NCBI RefSeq assembly: GCF_000337735.1
Contig: NZ_AOHX01000042.1
Span: 20,504 to 84,503, forward strand
Length of the DNA stretch: 64,000 nt
Origin: Natronorubrum sulfidifaciens JCM 14089
GTDB taxonomy: Archaea; Halobacteriota; Halobacteria; Halobacteriales; Natrialbaceae
Direction: 5' to 3'
Below the pieces are notes generated by a model. The model worked only from the letters and a program-made list of their open reading frames with translations, did no database searches and was not told the DNA's origin. The translations under genes were made by a program, and so were the position numbers. This document shows positions 43,900 through 52,921 of the stretch, piece by piece (the stretch's first letter is position 1; the number at the start of each line of letters is the position of its first letter).

Positions 43900-44625
43900 A
43901 TGAGCGACGCAGACGGGACGTGGGTAAGTCTCTTTTCCGGCGGTAAAGACTCCGTGTGGGCGCTGTATCGAGCCCTCGAGGACGGCCTCGACGTTTCACA
44001 CCTCGTCACCGTCCACCCGGAGGGCGACTCCTACATGTATCACGTCCCTGCGACGGATCTCGCGGCACTGGCCGCAGAAAGCACCGGCATTCCGCTTGTT
44101 GATGTCAACCCCGGCGATTTCGAGGCGGCCAAGGCAGCCGACTCGAGCACACAGGGTGACGACGAACTCGAGCCACTCGAGGCCGCACTGGTCGACCTCG
44201 ACGACCGACTCGAGGGGGGGATCGCCGGCGTGACAGCAGGGGCCGTCGAAAGCGAGTACCAGACGAGTCGCATTCAGGAGATGTGTGACCGACTGGGCTG
44301 TGAGCTGTTCGCGCCGCTGTGGCAGGAAGACCCGCGGGCGCTGGCCGAGGCGATGCTCGAGGCCGGGTTCGAGATCACGATTATTCAGGTCGCTGCCTAC
44401 GGCCTCGATGACTCGTGGCTCGGCCGCACCCTCGACCACGAGGCGCTTGCCGAACTGGAACGACTCAACGAGGAGTACGGCGTCCACATCTTGGGCGAGG
44501 GCGGCGAGTTCGAGACGCTGGTGGTCGATGGGCCACACATGGACCGACGCATCGCCCTCGAGTACGACACCGAGTGGGACGGAACCCGTGGACGGATACG
44601 GATCACGGACGCCCGACTCGAGTAA
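43900..44625 (+). CDS. dph6: Dph6-like ATP pyrophosphatase (diphthine-ammonia ligase family)
   Basis: 241 residues. The PP-loop SLFSGGKDSVWAL (SGGKDS) binds ATP, and conserved segments TAGAVESEYQTSRIQEMCDR and LGEGGEFETLVVDGP match the Dph6/MJ0570 family. It would perform the final amidation of diphthine on elongation factor aEF2. The ATG giving MSDADGTWVS was chosen, six codons after the longer start. The gene stands between DUF373 and the sugar nucleotidyltransferase (convergent, 15 bp). Confidence is high for the family, good for the role. Confidence 0.85.
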   Translation: MSDADGTWVSLFSGGKDSVWALYRALEDGLDVSHLVTVHPEGDSYMYHVPATDLAALAAESTGIPLVDVNPGDFEAAKAADSSTQGDDELEPLEAALVDLDDRLEGGIAGVTAGAVESEYQTSRIQEMCDRLGCELFAPLWQEDPRALAEAMLEAGFEITIIQVAAYGLDDSWLGRTLDHEALAELERLNEEYGVHILGEGGEFETLVVDGPHMDRRIALEYDTEWDGTRGRIRITDARLE

Positions 44626-44640
44626 CGGAGACCGGTCGGC

Positions 44641-45615
44641 TCACTGTGGCGACCCGTTTTTGATCGTCGTGTGAGCACCGATGAGTGCACCCGCGAGATC
44701 GAGTTCGTCGAGGTGGGTCCCTTCGTCGATGATCGAGTGACGAACGTCGGCGTTTCGAACCGTCGCCGATGGGAAGATCACCGCGTGGTCGAGCGTCGTG
44801 TTCTCGAGGGTAACGTCGTCCATTACGTGGACGTTGTCGCCGATCGAGACGTTCTCGAGGGTCGCCGAGTCGGCGACGATCGACTCCCCGTCGAGATGCC
44901 AGGACACGGCGTCGAGGTAGCTTTCGGGCGTTCCGATATCGAACCACGCGTCTTCGAAAGTGTAGGCGTACGTCGGCTCGCGGTTCTGGAGCCACTGGAC
45001 GAACCAACCCGGCTCGTCCGGGTTGTTACCGTCCTCGAGATACGTCGGCAGCAGCGATAACGAGTCGGCGGGGAACGCATAGCAGGCAATCGAGACGAGC
45101 GTACTCTTCGGGTTGTCAGGTTTCTCCTGAAAATCGACGACACGGTCGCCCTCGAGGTCGACGAGGCCGTAGGATTTGGCCTTCTCACGGGAGCCGACGT
45201 CGTAGGCGGCAAGCGTCGGGGCGTCCTGTTGCTCGAAGTACTCGAGAAAGTCTGCGATGTCGAAGCTGATCAGATTGTCGCCAGCGATGACCAGCAGGTC
45301 GTCGTCGACGTCCTCGCGGTCGATCAGCTGTGCGAGTGCGCCGACGACGCCGAACTTGCCCTGTTCTTTGGACGTTTCCTCCACCGACAGCCGCGGCTTC
45401 TCGAACTCGCTCGCGTCGAGGTGGGCCTCGAAGTCAGCCGCGAACCGCTCGTTCGTGCTGACGTAGACCTCATCGATCCGGTCGTCAGACTCGAGGGCGT
45501 CGAAGATGCGGTCGATGACGGTCGACTCACCGATCGGGAGAAACATTTTGGGTCGATGTTTCGTGATCGGCCACATCCGAGTCGCGTACCCGCCGGCAAG
45601 GACGACGGCTTTCAT
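44641..45615 (-). CDS. Sugar-phosphate nucleotidyltransferase with beta-helix C-terminus
   Basis: 324 residues. The N-terminus VVLAGGYATRMWPITKHRPK is the nucleotide-binding signature of RmlA/GlmU/AglF-like NDP-sugar pyrophosphorylases, and IAGDNLISFD and FDIGTPESYLDAVSWHL are typical middle motifs. The C-terminal 70 residues show left-handed beta-helix repeats (VSIGDNVHVMDDVTLENTTL and so on). It makes an NDP-sugar, probably for glycoprotein or polysaccharide synthesis. The ATG was chosen at the domain start; GACTTACC about 28 nt upstream on the minus strand suggests a leaderless transcript. Confidence 0.85.
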   Translation of the reverse strand: MKAVVLAGGYATRMWPITKHRPKMFLPIGESTVIDRIFDALESDDRIDEVYVSTNERFAADFEAHLDASEFEKPRLSVEETSKEQGKFGVVGALAQLIDREDVDDDLLVIAGDNLISFDIADFLEYFEQQDAPTLAAYDVGSREKAKSYGLVDLEGDRVVDFQEKPDNPKSTLVSIACYAFPADSLSLLPTYLEDGNNPDEPGWFVQWLQNREPTYAYTFEDAWFDIGTPESYLDAVSWHLDGESIVADSATLENVSIGDNVHVMDDVTLENTTLDHAVIFPSATVRNADVRHSIIDEGTHLDELDLAGALIGAHTTIKNGSPQ

Positions 45616-45744
45616 GACTCGAGGTTCACTTGCCCATGGTAAGTCGTTTGTCCTTTCATAGGAACTGCTGTCGGCCGTGACCGCCGGTCGACGGCTGCCG
45701 GCCGTGTCACACAGTATAAATCCCCGACGCCCCTTTCTCGAGCC

Positions 45745-46041
45745 ATGCGCGAGGCCGACGAAACAACACGACAGCGACTTGCCGACGCGCTCCGTGTCGA
45801 ACCCGCCACACCCAGCGAACTTGCGGTTTCCCTCGATCTGACGCCTGAGTCGGTGCTCCGGCACGCCGAACACGTCTTTCGCTCGGTCGACGGAGCCGAG
45901 ACGGACGAACAGTTGCTTGTCGCACCACCAACGTGTACGGACTGTGGGTTCGACGACTTCGACGACCTGTTGAACCTCCCCTCGCGGTGTCCCAACTGTA
46001 AAAGCGAGGCCGTCTCTGAGCCGACACTGACGATCGAGTGA
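45745..46041 (+). CDS. Small HTH plus zinc-ribbon transcriptional regulator
   Basis: 98 residues. Residues 1-50 form a helix-turn-helix (ETTRQRLADALRVEPATPSE, ELAVSLDLTPESVLRHAEHV). Residues about 60-90 are a zinc ribbon with PTCTDCGF and PSRCPNCKS. This HTH-plus-Zn-ribbon layout is a conserved archaeal regulator type. CAGTATAAATCC (45712-45723) lies about 28 nt before the ATG, so the transcript starts at the codon itself (leaderless). It lies beside the sugar nucleotidyltransferase in divergent orientation. Target unknown. Confidence 0.75.
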   Translation: MREADETTRQRLADALRVEPATPSELAVSLDLTPESVLRHAEHVFRSVDGAETDEQLLVAPPTCTDCGFDDFDDLLNLPSRCPNCKSEAVSEPTLTIE

Positions 46042-46237
46042 GCCGAAGCCACCGCTTGACGATTGCGACGTGTCCGACTCGAGGACGGACAGTCATCGAT
46101 CACGATGTACCCGTTGCAGTGACTATCTCGTTCCGCTGACAACCTGAAACAGATTCGATACTAATATTTACTGGGGAGGCGAGAAACCGATACGAACTCT
46201 CGAGCACGCTGGCGTCCAGCATGTGATCCCAGTACCG

Positions 46238-46268
46238 CCTGTCACCGTCTTCGTCTCCACCTGACAGG
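46238..46268 (+). promoter_or_regulatory. Leader hairpin upstream of the 46305 regulator gene
   Basis: A perfect inverted repeat CCTGTCA (46238-46244) / TGACAGG (46262-46268) with a 17-nt loop. A TATA-like ACTAATATTTAC at about 46160-46171 would place transcription start near 46195, so the hairpin would sit in the roughly 110-nt leader of the downstream gene. It could modulate its translation or stability. Confidence 0.4.
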
Positions 46269-46304
46269 GGATGCGTTCGCTTCGAGAGATTATGGAGGAT
46301 ACGA

Positions 46305-46667
46305 ATGACTGCCACGCCCCATCCCGAGTCCGACTGCGTCGAGTTCGTCCTGTCGGTTCTCGAAACCCTCGATACGTGCGAGGCATCGGCTGAAACGATC
46401 GACGACGCGTTCGGGTTGCTCGCCGACCAGCGCCGACGGCTCCTGCTCGAGGTGATGCGCACCTACGGAGAATCGCTAACGCTCCCGGACGCCGCCGAGG
46501 AGGTCGCCGTCCGCGAAACCGGTCGGCAGATGCAAAACATTTCGGCCGAACACGTCCACGAGGTCTATCTCTCCTTGTACCACGATCACCTCCCGCGACT
46601 GACCGATGCCGGACTGCTCGAGTACAATCAGGAACGGGATATGGTCGCGCCGACCGGACTCCCCTGA
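46305..46667 (+). CDS. DUF7344-like winged-helix regulator
   Basis: 120 residues. The core DDAFGLLADQRRRLLLEVMR and VYLSLYHDHLPRLTDAGLLE match the DUF7344 fold also seen at 28436 and 55445. There is no membrane segment or extra domain. A good Shine-Dalgarno sequence GGAGG lies 6-8 nt before the ATG, and a long leader with a hairpin is present, so this gene is translated with a leader, unlike many neighbours. It is a probable DNA-binding regulator, targets unknown. Confidence 0.75.
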   Translation: MTATPHPESDCVEFVLSVLETLDTCEASAETIDDAFGLLADQRRRLLLEVMRTYGESLTLPDAAEEVAVRETGRQMQNISAEHVHEVYLSLYHDHLPRLTDAGLLEYNQERDMVAPTGLP

Positions 46668-46732
46668 GACGGGTTGTGGTCTCGAGTACGGGCGGTGCGC
46701 GGTGGGCCCGTGATTCTCGCAGTCTGAATGTG

Positions 46733-47161
46733 CTATATTTTGACGTTCGACGTCGACGTGAGATCGTCGTCGTCATCGATCGGACCGTCGCCGACGTACG
46801 TGTAGTCGTCATCGGTCAGATACACCGCTTCGTCTGCGACCGTCACCTCGAGGCCGGTGAGATACGCCCCCTCACAGGGGCCGTACGTACACACGCCGGA
46901 GTCAGCGTCGAAGTACGCGCCGTGGTTCGCACAGACGAGTTCACCGTCGCGCATCGGCGCACCCGACCCTTTGTCGATTTTGATATGGGTGAGATGCTGA
47001 CAGTAGTTGAGCCAGCAGGCGAGGTCCGGTTCGCTGTCGCCCGACTCGTTTGCGACGAGAACCGCCTCTCGGAGTTCGTCGGCCGCGTTCGTGACACGAA
47101 AGAGGACCGTCGAATCAGTCGACACTGCCTCGAGTGCAGTAATCCGTTGGGACGCGTCCAT
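46733..47161 (-). CDS. Rieske-type 2Fe-2S protein
   Basis: 142 residues. The cluster ligands are C-Q-H (in NYCQHLTHI) and C-A-N-H (in LVCANHGAYF), the Rieske pattern with about 20 residues between the two boxes. GPCEGAYL follows as in Rieske ferredoxins of ring-hydroxylating or nitrite reductase-like systems. No signal peptide or membrane anchor is present, so it is a soluble electron carrier. The ATG giving MDASQRITALE was chosen two codons below the longer ATG. The redox partner is not encoded next to it. Confidence 0.82.
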   Translation of the reverse strand: MDASQRITALEAVSTDSTVLFRVTNAADELREAVLVANESGDSEPDLACWLNYCQHLTHIKIDKGSGAPMRDGELVCANHGAYFDADSGVCTYGPCEGAYLTGLEVTVADEAVYLTDDDYTYVGDGPIDDDDDLTSTSNVKI

Positions 47162-47252
47162 CGTCATCTCGGTTTTCGATCACCGACCCTGAACGTTCCG
47201 GTATGCCGGATGTCTGACGCAACTTTAACCGCCTGAACGCCAAACGACAGCT

Positions 47253-48371
47253 ATGGACTCCCTTCTCATCTACGGCTCGTATGGCTATACCGGCCGGCTG
47301 ATCGCCCGCGAGGCCGTCTCCCGAGGAGGGTCGCCGGTCGTTGCCGGCCGTAATGCTCGTGAAGTGACACGGCAGGCCGACGAACTCGGCGTCGAAGGGC
47401 GGACGTTCGAACTCACCGATGACGTTTCAGCGACCCTCCAACGGTTCGATGCCGTGGTGAACTGTGCTGGGCCGTTCGTGAAGACGGTCGACCCGATCGT
47501 CGACGCCTGCCTCGAGACCGGGACCGACTATCTCGATATCACCGGCGAGTTTCGGGTGTTCGAGCGACTCCGCCAGCGCGACGACGAGGCACGTGCGGCA
47601 GGTGTCACCCTGCTTCCGGGCGTCGGATTCGACGTGGTCCCGTCGGACTGTCTGGCCGCGTTCCTCTCCGAACAGCTCCCGTCGGCAACGACACTCTCAC
47701 TCGGCATCAAAGCACGCGGGCCGCTGTCGCGAGGAACCGCCAGAACTGCCCTCGAGCAGTTCGGCAGCGACGGTGTCGTTCGTCGAAACGGTCGGCTGAT
47801 CAAGGTGCCACCCGCCTTTCGGACCCGCGAGATCGACTTCGGGGTCGGCCCCGAACACGCCGTCACGATCCCGTGGGGAGACGTCGTCACAGCCGCCCGC
47901 AGCACGGGGATCGAGTCGATCGAAGTCTACGCAGCGATGCCGTCGTGGCTGACACGAGCGATGGCGACGACCGACTCGCTCGGGTGGCTCGTCGATCGCC
48001 GCCCCGTCAAACCCCTCTTGGAGCGGCTGATCGACACCCGTGTCGACGGTCCCGACGCACGAGAACGGGCTCGAGACACCGCGGTCGTCTGGGGGGAGGC
48101 CGTCGACGAATCGACGGGGCAACGGGCCCGCGCTCGAGTGCGAACACCGAACCCCTACACGCTGACGGCCGAGGCTACCGTCAGCGCCGCCGAACGCATT
48201 CTCGACGGACGTGATCGGACACACGCGCCGGTTCCAGCCGGCTTCCAGACCCCGTCGTCGGCGTTCGGCCCCGAGTTCGTCCTCGAACTCGAGGGGACAA
48301 CACGCGAGGTTCTCGAGACGCCGGTTGCGGTCGACGAGGCCGATCGATCGCCGGTCGAATCGGACGACTGA
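47253..48371 (+). CDS. Saccharopine dehydrogenase-like / trans-acting enoyl reductase-like protein
   Basis: 372 residues. Starts MDSLLIYGSYGYTGRLIARE with a GxxGxxG Rossmann motif, then DAVVNCAGPFVKTVDPIVDA and YLDITGEFRVFERLRQR, the hallmarks of the saccharopine dehydrogenase-related family of which mycobacterial trans-acting enoyl reductase is a member. It probably reduces an enoyl or imine intermediate using NADP(H). No lipid or polyketide genes lie near, so the substrate is open. No close operon partner; its ATG is preceded by AACTTTAACC as a TATA-like box. Confidence 0.75.
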   Translation: MDSLLIYGSYGYTGRLIAREAVSRGGSPVVAGRNAREVTRQADELGVEGRTFELTDDVSATLQRFDAVVNCAGPFVKTVDPIVDACLETGTDYLDITGEFRVFERLRQRDDEARAAGVTLLPGVGFDVVPSDCLAAFLSEQLPSATTLSLGIKARGPLSRGTARTALEQFGSDGVVRRNGRLIKVPPAFRTREIDFGVGPEHAVTIPWGDVVTAARSTGIESIEVYAAMPSWLTRAMATTDSLGWLVDRRPVKPLLERLIDTRVDGPDARERARDTAVVWGEAVDESTGQRARARVRTPNPYTLTAEATVSAAERILDGRDRTHAPVPAGFQTPSSAFGPEFVLELEGTTREVLETPVAVDEADRSPVESDD

Positions 48372-48555
48372 GACGGATTGCTGTACCGCGTTTTGGCCAC
48401 AGTCGAACGACCGATCGTCGAATCGTGCTGTCTGACAGTATGACGTGCTGATGTCGGCGGTCTCGAGGAACGCCGCCAGTGGCGTCGGCGCGGTGTTTCT
48501 GTCGTCTCGAACGGCGACCATATCTCGTATGTTGCTCGAGTGAGAACAATCACCC

Positions 48556-48846
48556 ATGTCGAGTCACTGGGCACTCGCCGGAGCCGGGCTGCTCCTGAGC
48601 AGCGGCGTCCTCGCGGCGCTGATCGCGATTTCGTTCCCTGAACTGCCGCTCTCGTCGTGTACCGATGTCGGGTACGTCGGTGACGAGCCGCCCGGTGGCT
48701 TCGTCTACTACGAGTTCTACCTGGGCTGGCTCGGGTACTCGCCGGACGGGGGCGTCAATCGGTGCGATACACCGATCGTCACGATCGCCCTCGGACTCCT
48801 CGCGCTCGGAAGCGCGATGCTCGGCCTCGAGCGCTGGAAACGGTAA
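48556..48846 (+). CDS. Small membrane protein, two helices with cysteine-bearing loop
   Basis: 96 residues. Helix 1 is WALAGAGLLLSSGVLAALIA and helix 2 IVTIALGLLALGSAMLGLE. The loop between them is Gly/Tyr-rich, extracellular by the charge pattern, and has two cysteines (SSCTDVG and VNRCDTP) able to form a disulfide. The end (ERWKR) is positively charged. No family recognised. Codon use is ordinary, so I take it as a real gene. Function unknown. Confidence 0.6.
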   Translation: MSSHWALAGAGLLLSSGVLAALIAISFPELPLSSCTDVGYVGDEPPGGFVYYEFYLGWLGYSPDGGVNRCDTPIVTIALGLLALGSAMLGLERWKR

Positions 48847-48875
48847 CGTTGCGTGGCGACCATGACCCTCCAAAA

Positions 48876-49766
48876 TCACTCCTGATAGCAGGCTCGCTCG
48901 ACGCGTTCGTCGTACGCCCTCGAGAGCCGCTCCGTCACCGGGCCGCCACCGAGCTTGTGGCCGTCGAGCGTCTCGATCGGGCGCAGTTCCCACGTGCGGT
49001 TCGTGAGAAACGCTTCGTCGGCTGTGAGTACGGTCTCGAGGTCGTAGCGGCCTTCGCGAACTGAGAGTCCGGCCTCGGCGGCGAGTTCGAGGACGATCGC
49101 CCGCGTAATTCCCGGCAACACGGGACCGTCGGTCGTCGGTGTATGTACGACGCCGTCGCGGACGAACCAGAGGTTGCTCGTCGCGCCTTCGGCAACGTGG
49201 TCCTCGCAGTCGAACATAAGCGCCTCGTCCGCGCTTGGCTGGCCGTCTTCGTCCCGAAGCTCCGCGCGGGCCAGAATTCCGTTGAGATAGTTGTGCGTCT
49301 TCGCTGCGGCCGGTATCGCGTCGGCGGGGATTCGGCGCGTGTCGACCGTTCGCACGGTCGCCGGGTCGTCCCAGACCGAGTCGCCGTCGACGCCACCACG
49401 GGGCAGCGGTTTCACGTAGATGACGACCGTCGGGTCGATGTCGGGTTGGGGCGTGAGTTTTCCCGGCTGGACGCCGCGCGTGATCGAGAGCCGGACGTAG
49501 GCGTCCTCGAGGTCGTTCGCTGCGAGCGTCTCGTCGATTCGACCCCGGAGGTCGTTTGCTGCGAGGCCGTGAGCCAACGACAGGGCGTCACAGGTTCGCT
49601 CGAGGCGCTCCATGTGGGCGCCCCACGCGAAGACCGTGCCGCCGTAGACGCGCATGGTCTCGAAGGCGGCGTCGCCGTAGCGAAAGCCGCGGTCGTCGAC
49701 GCTCACTGTGGCTTCGCTCGCGGGGACGAGGTCGCCGTCGACGTGGTAGAGCACGTCGTCGCTCAT
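48876..49766 (-). CDS. pabC: Aminodeoxychorismate lyase-like class IV aminotransferase
   Basis: 296-residue fold-type IV PLP enzyme. The N-terminus VSVDDRGFRYGDAAFETMRV and the PLP-lysine region AAAKTHNYLNGILARAE with catalytic Lys are visible; EGATSNLWFVRDG and PVLPGITRAIVLELA are class IV blocks. Because its start overlaps the end of pabA by 4 nt and pabB follows, it is most likely the 4-amino-4-deoxychorismate lyase that releases pyruvate to give 4-aminobenzoate. A branched-chain or D-amino acid aminotransferase remains possible on sequence alone. Confidence 0.85.
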   Translation of the reverse strand: MSDDVLYHVDGDLVPASEATVSVDDRGFRYGDAAFETMRVYGGTVFAWGAHMERLERTCDALSLAHGLAANDLRGRIDETLAANDLEDAYVRLSITRGVQPGKLTPQPDIDPTVVIYVKPLPRGGVDGDSVWDDPATVRTVDTRRIPADAIPAAAKTHNYLNGILARAELRDEDGQPSADEALMFDCEDHVAEGATSNLWFVRDGVVHTPTTDGPVLPGITRAIVLELAAEAGLSVREGRYDLETVLTADEAFLTNRTWELRPIETLDGHKLGGGPVTERLSRAYDERVERACYQE

Positions 49767-50437
49767 TCGTGGTCTGCCCCGGACTGTTCGCCGGTTTCGG
49801 CGGCGAATCGGCAGAAGTTCGCGATCATCCGTTTGCCGACCGCAAGCGAGATCCCGTCGCCGTCCGCGGCGTCTTCGTGGCGACGCGTCAGAATGCTCTC
49901 GGGGTGGAACTGGACGCCGATGTGGGGCTTCTCGCGGTGGCGAACCGCCATCAACACGCCGCGTTCGTCGGTCGTCCGTGCGGTCTCGGCAAGCGAGTCG
50001 GGGAGGTCGTCACGTTCGACGGCGAGCGAGTGATAGCGGCCGACCTGAAACGTCGGCGGCAGACCGCTGAAAAGGCCCTCGCCGTCGTGGCTGACCGTCG
50101 AGGGTTTGCCGTGGACGACGTGGGGGGCGTGGACGACCCGTGCGCCGTTGGCTGCACACAGCGCCTGATGGCCGAGACAGACGCCGAGAATTGGATACTC
50201 GGTTTCGGCGAACAGCGGGATCGAGATGCCGGCTTCCTGTGGGGTTCCCGGCCCCGGCGAGACGATGATTCCGGTCGGATCGATTTCATCGACGGCCGCG
50301 AGATCGAGTTCGTCGTTGCGCCGGACGATTACCTCGTCTGCCAGTTCGCCGACGTACTGGACGAGGTTGTACGCGAAGGAGTCGTAGTTATCGACGACGA
50401 GAATACGGACGTTTTCGGTCGGCGTCGCCTCACTCAT
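49763..50437 (-). CDS. pabA: Aminodeoxychorismate synthase glutamine amidotransferase subunit
   Basis: 224-residue class I glutamine amidotransferase. The catalytic Cys is in [10 protein letters not shown], the His/Glu pair in HPESILTRR, and [15 protein letters not shown] is the standard N-terminus. It channels ammonia to PabB. It overlaps pabB by 8 nt and pabC by 4 nt, so all three are translationally coupled on the minus strand. Anthranilate synthase component II (TrpG) is the alternative, but the pabC linkage favours the folate pathway. Confidence 0.85.
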   Translation of the reverse strand: MSEATPTENVRILVVDNYDSFAYNLVQYVGELADEVIVRRNDELDLAAVDEIDPTGIIVSPGPGTPQEAGISIPLFAETEYPILGVCLGHQALCAANGARVVHAPHVVHGKPSTVSHDGEGLFSGLPPTFQVGRYHSLAVERDDLPDSLAETARTTDERGVLMAVRHREKPHIGVQFHPESILTRRHEDAADGDGISLAVGKRMIANFCRFAAETGEQSGADHE

Positions 50438-52082
50438 GGCTCTCACCCTTTGTCTCGAGGGCCATCGCGGCTCGTTCACCGAGCGCGTCGTCGACGGCTG
50501 CAATCAGCGCGCGGGCCTTGTCGAGCGTTTCGTCGTACTCGCGTTCGGGGTCGGAGTCGTGGACGATCCCGGCCCCCACGCGGAGGTGATACTCGTTGGC
50601 GTGGCGAACGAGCGTCCGAATCACGATATTGAGCGTCGCCCGACCGTCGTAGCCGAAGATCCCGACACTGCCCGTGTAGGGGCCTCGCTGAGTCGCCTCG
50701 AGTTCGTCGATGATCGCCATCGTCCGGGGCTTTGGCGCGCCCGTGATCGTCCCGCCCGGGAAGACGGCTGCGATCGCGTCGGCCAGCGTCTCGCCCTCTC
50801 GAAGCCGGCCCGTGACGTTCGAGACGAGATGCATCACCTCCGCGTAGCGGTCGATCCGTCGATACTCGGCGACGTCGACGGAGCCGTATTCACAGACTTT
50901 CCCGAGATCGTTTCGCTCGAGGTCGACCAACATCGCGTGTTCGGCGCGCTCTTTCTCGTCGGTTCGAAGGTCGTCCTCGAGTGTCGCGTCTTCTTCCGGC
51001 GTCGTCCCACGAGGCCGCGTCCCCGCGATCGGCTCCGTCCGGAGGAAGTCGCCACCGTGGCCCTCGGACGGCTCGCGCTCGAGGAGCAACTCGGGGCTGG
51101 CGCTCACCAGATCCGTGCTGGGGAACTCGAGCAGACACGAGTACGGCGCGGGGTTGACCCGACGGAGGGCGTCGTAGGCCGCGACGGGGTGGACTGCCGC
51201 CGGGGCGACCAGCCGTTGTGACACGTTCGCCTGAAACGTCTCACCGTCGTGGATGTACGATTTCGCTCGGCTGACGCGCTCGGCGAAGGCCGCACGTCCG
51301 CAGTCGCTTTCGAACGTCGCTTCGGTCGTTGCCGCCGGTGGTTCACCGACGGCTGGCTCGCCCTCGAGTGTCGCCCGTGCGAGTTCGAGCGCTCGCTTGC
51401 GGCCACGGTCGTAAGCCGCCTCGAGCGCCGCGTCCGAAACGCCGCCGTCGACTGGCTCGGCCTCGAGCGCCGCGTCCGAAACGCCGCCGTCGACTGGCTC
51501 GGCCTCGAGGCGCGGACAGGCCGTGATCCGCAGCGTCACGTCGTCGCCGTCGGTGGGTTCTTCCCACGCTGCGAGCCGGTCGTAGACGCCGACCTCGAGT
51601 CGGGGCAGGCCGCGGTCGTCGACGGCAGACTCGGGGAGGCTCTCGAGTTCGCGGGCGATGTCGTAGGCGAGCCACCCGATCGCGCCACAGGGGTAGGGGA
51701 CGTCACAGTCGCCACGAATCAGGTCGTCACCCTCGAGCAGTCCCTCGAGTGCGGCGAGCGTCGGCGAACCGGTGTCCGCTTGCGAGCGCGGGACTGCATC
51801 GGGTGTCACGGTCAGCCGATCGACTGGATCAACACCGAAATAGCCCCAGCCGGGCTGGCCGCCAGTCGTCTCGAGGAACGCCCCGCCACGGGCGTCGGCC
51901 GGTCGGGCGCGGCGGTAGGCCAAAAATGGATCGTCGACGGTCACTCGAACTTCGATCGGGAGTCGAACGGCGGTGGGGCGCGTCGTCGAGTCAGTGTCAA
52001 TCGTGGTGTCGCGCTGTGTGAGCCACTCGTTGGCGGTGGCTCGGAACGACGCGAACGACGTGACGACGCGCGGGTCGCGCAT
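50430..52082 (-). CDS. pabB: Aminodeoxychorismate synthase component I
   Basis: 550 residues, chorismate-binding family. Conserved blocks include [35 protein letters not shown] and the C-terminal [14 protein letters not shown], followed by [16 protein letters not shown]. With PabA it converts chorismate and glutamine to aminodeoxychorismate. In the middle (about residues 193-220) the 14-residue unit [14 protein letters not shown] occurs twice in tandem, matching an exact 42-bp DNA duplication at 51421-51504. The start was chosen at the ATG giving [12 protein letters not shown]. First gene of the pabB-pabA-pabC operon. Confidence 0.87.
   Translation of the reverse strand: MRDPRVVTSFASFRATANEWLTQRDTTIDTDSTTRPTAVRLPIEVRVTVDDPFLAYRRARPADARGGAFLETTGGQPGWGYFGVDPVDRLTVTPDAVPRSQADTGSPTLAALEGLLEGDDLIRGDCDVPYPCGAIGWLAYDIARELESLPESAVDDRGLPRLEVGVYDRLAAWEEPTDGDDVTLRITACPRLEAEPVDGGVSDAALEAEPVDGGVSDAALEAAYDRGRKRALELARATLEGEPAVGEPPAATTEATFESDCGRAAFAERVSRAKSYIHDGETFQANVSQRLVAPAAVHPVAAYDALRRVNPAPYSCLLEFPSTDLVSASPELLLEREPSEGHGGDFLRTEPIAGTRPRGTTPEEDATLEDDLRTDEKERAEHAMLVDLERNDLGKVCEYGSVDVAEYRRIDRYAEVMHLVSNVTGRLREGETLADAIAAVFPGGTITGAPKPRTMAIIDELEATQRGPYTGSVGIFGYDGRATLNIVIRTLVRHANEYHLRVGAGIVHDSDPEREYDETLDKARALIAAVDDALGERAAMALETKGESHE
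51421..51504 (-). repeat. Exact 42-bp tandem duplication inside pabB
   Basis: The unit starting TCGAGCGCCGCGTCCGAAAC at 51421 is repeated immediately at 51463 without a mismatch that I can see. 42 bp is in frame (14 residues), so the protein stays open and gains one extra copy of an acidic loop segment. An exact repeat indicates a recent slippage or unequal recombination event. Confidence 0.85.
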
Positions 52083-52196
52083 GTGCTCAGGGAGGGAGTG
52101 GGTGCCTAATCCTCTTGCGGTTTCGGGCGTGTCAGCGACCTGAACGCAGACCGTCGGCGGTAGAGAAGAGAACGCGCGGGCAGGATGGAACGGGAA

Positions 52197-52841
52197 TTAT
52201 CGGAGTTCGGCGCGGTCGATCCAGCCCTGAATGCGCTTCTCGGAGATATCGGTCCCCTCAGCGAGTTCGGCGGCGTCCGCGGCGGCGAGTTCGGCGACGG
52301 TTTCGACGCCCGCCGACGCGAGCCGATCCGCATAGGCAGGCCCGATTCCCTTGATCGAAGTGACGGGTTCCTGCGTCGTCGGATCGACATCCTGCTCGTC
52401 GTCGGCTGGGGTCTCGTCGACAGCGCGCTCGGACTCGTCGGCGTCGGTCGCCGGTGTGGCCTCCTCGAGTTCGCTATCGACCTCGTCTGCGGGTTGGGAC
52501 TCGGCTTCCTCGACTGGAGACACGTCCGTCGTCGTGGGACCGGTCGCCTCCACCGCGGCGTCGGAGTCGTCTGTGGGTTCGATCACCGAGTCCGTCGACT
52601 CGTCGGCGGTGGGCGTCGGTTCGGGCTCGGTGTCGGTGGCCGCTTCAGTTTTCGACCCGGCTGTTGCGCTTGCCGGTGCCGGTGGTTCTGTTCCGGTTGC
52701 TGTCGAGGCCGATTTAGCGTTGCGGTCACCCTCCTGTGACCCTTCCCGCTCGACCGTTACCCCGACCTCGCGAGTCTGTCCTCGCTCCGACTCGGTGTCG
52801 CCGAGTCCGAGGAGCGATTTCAGCTTCTGGAGGAGTGCCAT
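52197..52841 (-). CDS. Helix-hairpin-helix protein with long acidic linker
   Basis: 214 residues. The N-terminal MALLQKLKSLLGLGD can form a short amphipathic helix. Residues about 20-155 are a low-complexity Thr/Glu/Asp/Pro linker with no domain. The C-terminal 55 residues form a helix-hairpin-helix domain: SIKGIGPAYADRLASAGVET and AAELAEGTDISEKRIQGWID. This fits DNA binding or a partner-docking unit tethered by a flexible arm. The start was set at MALLQ because upstream sequence is GC-rich noise. Homologues of unknown role occur in haloarchaea. Confidence 0.7.
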   Translation of the reverse strand: MALLQKLKSLLGLGDTESERGQTREVGVTVEREGSQEGDRNAKSASTATGTEPPAPASATAGSKTEAATDTEPEPTPTADESTDSVIEPTDDSDAAVEATGPTTTDVSPVEEAESQPADEVDSELEEATPATDADESERAVDETPADDEQDVDPTTQEPVTSIKGIGPAYADRLASAGVETVAELAAADAAELAEGTDISEKRIQGWIDRAELR

Positions 52842-52921
52842 TGTGCCGATATAGTTGGCACCATCACTTAAATTCGCCTGATAACCGGATGTATCGTCCC
52901 GACGGTCGATTCGGCCGACAG

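Noticed and set aside
47697-48557. 286-codon minus-strand frame over the enoyl-reductase-like gene and the gap after it
   Set aside because: Mostly antisense to a gene with a good Rossmann motif; the portion in the gap has no features.
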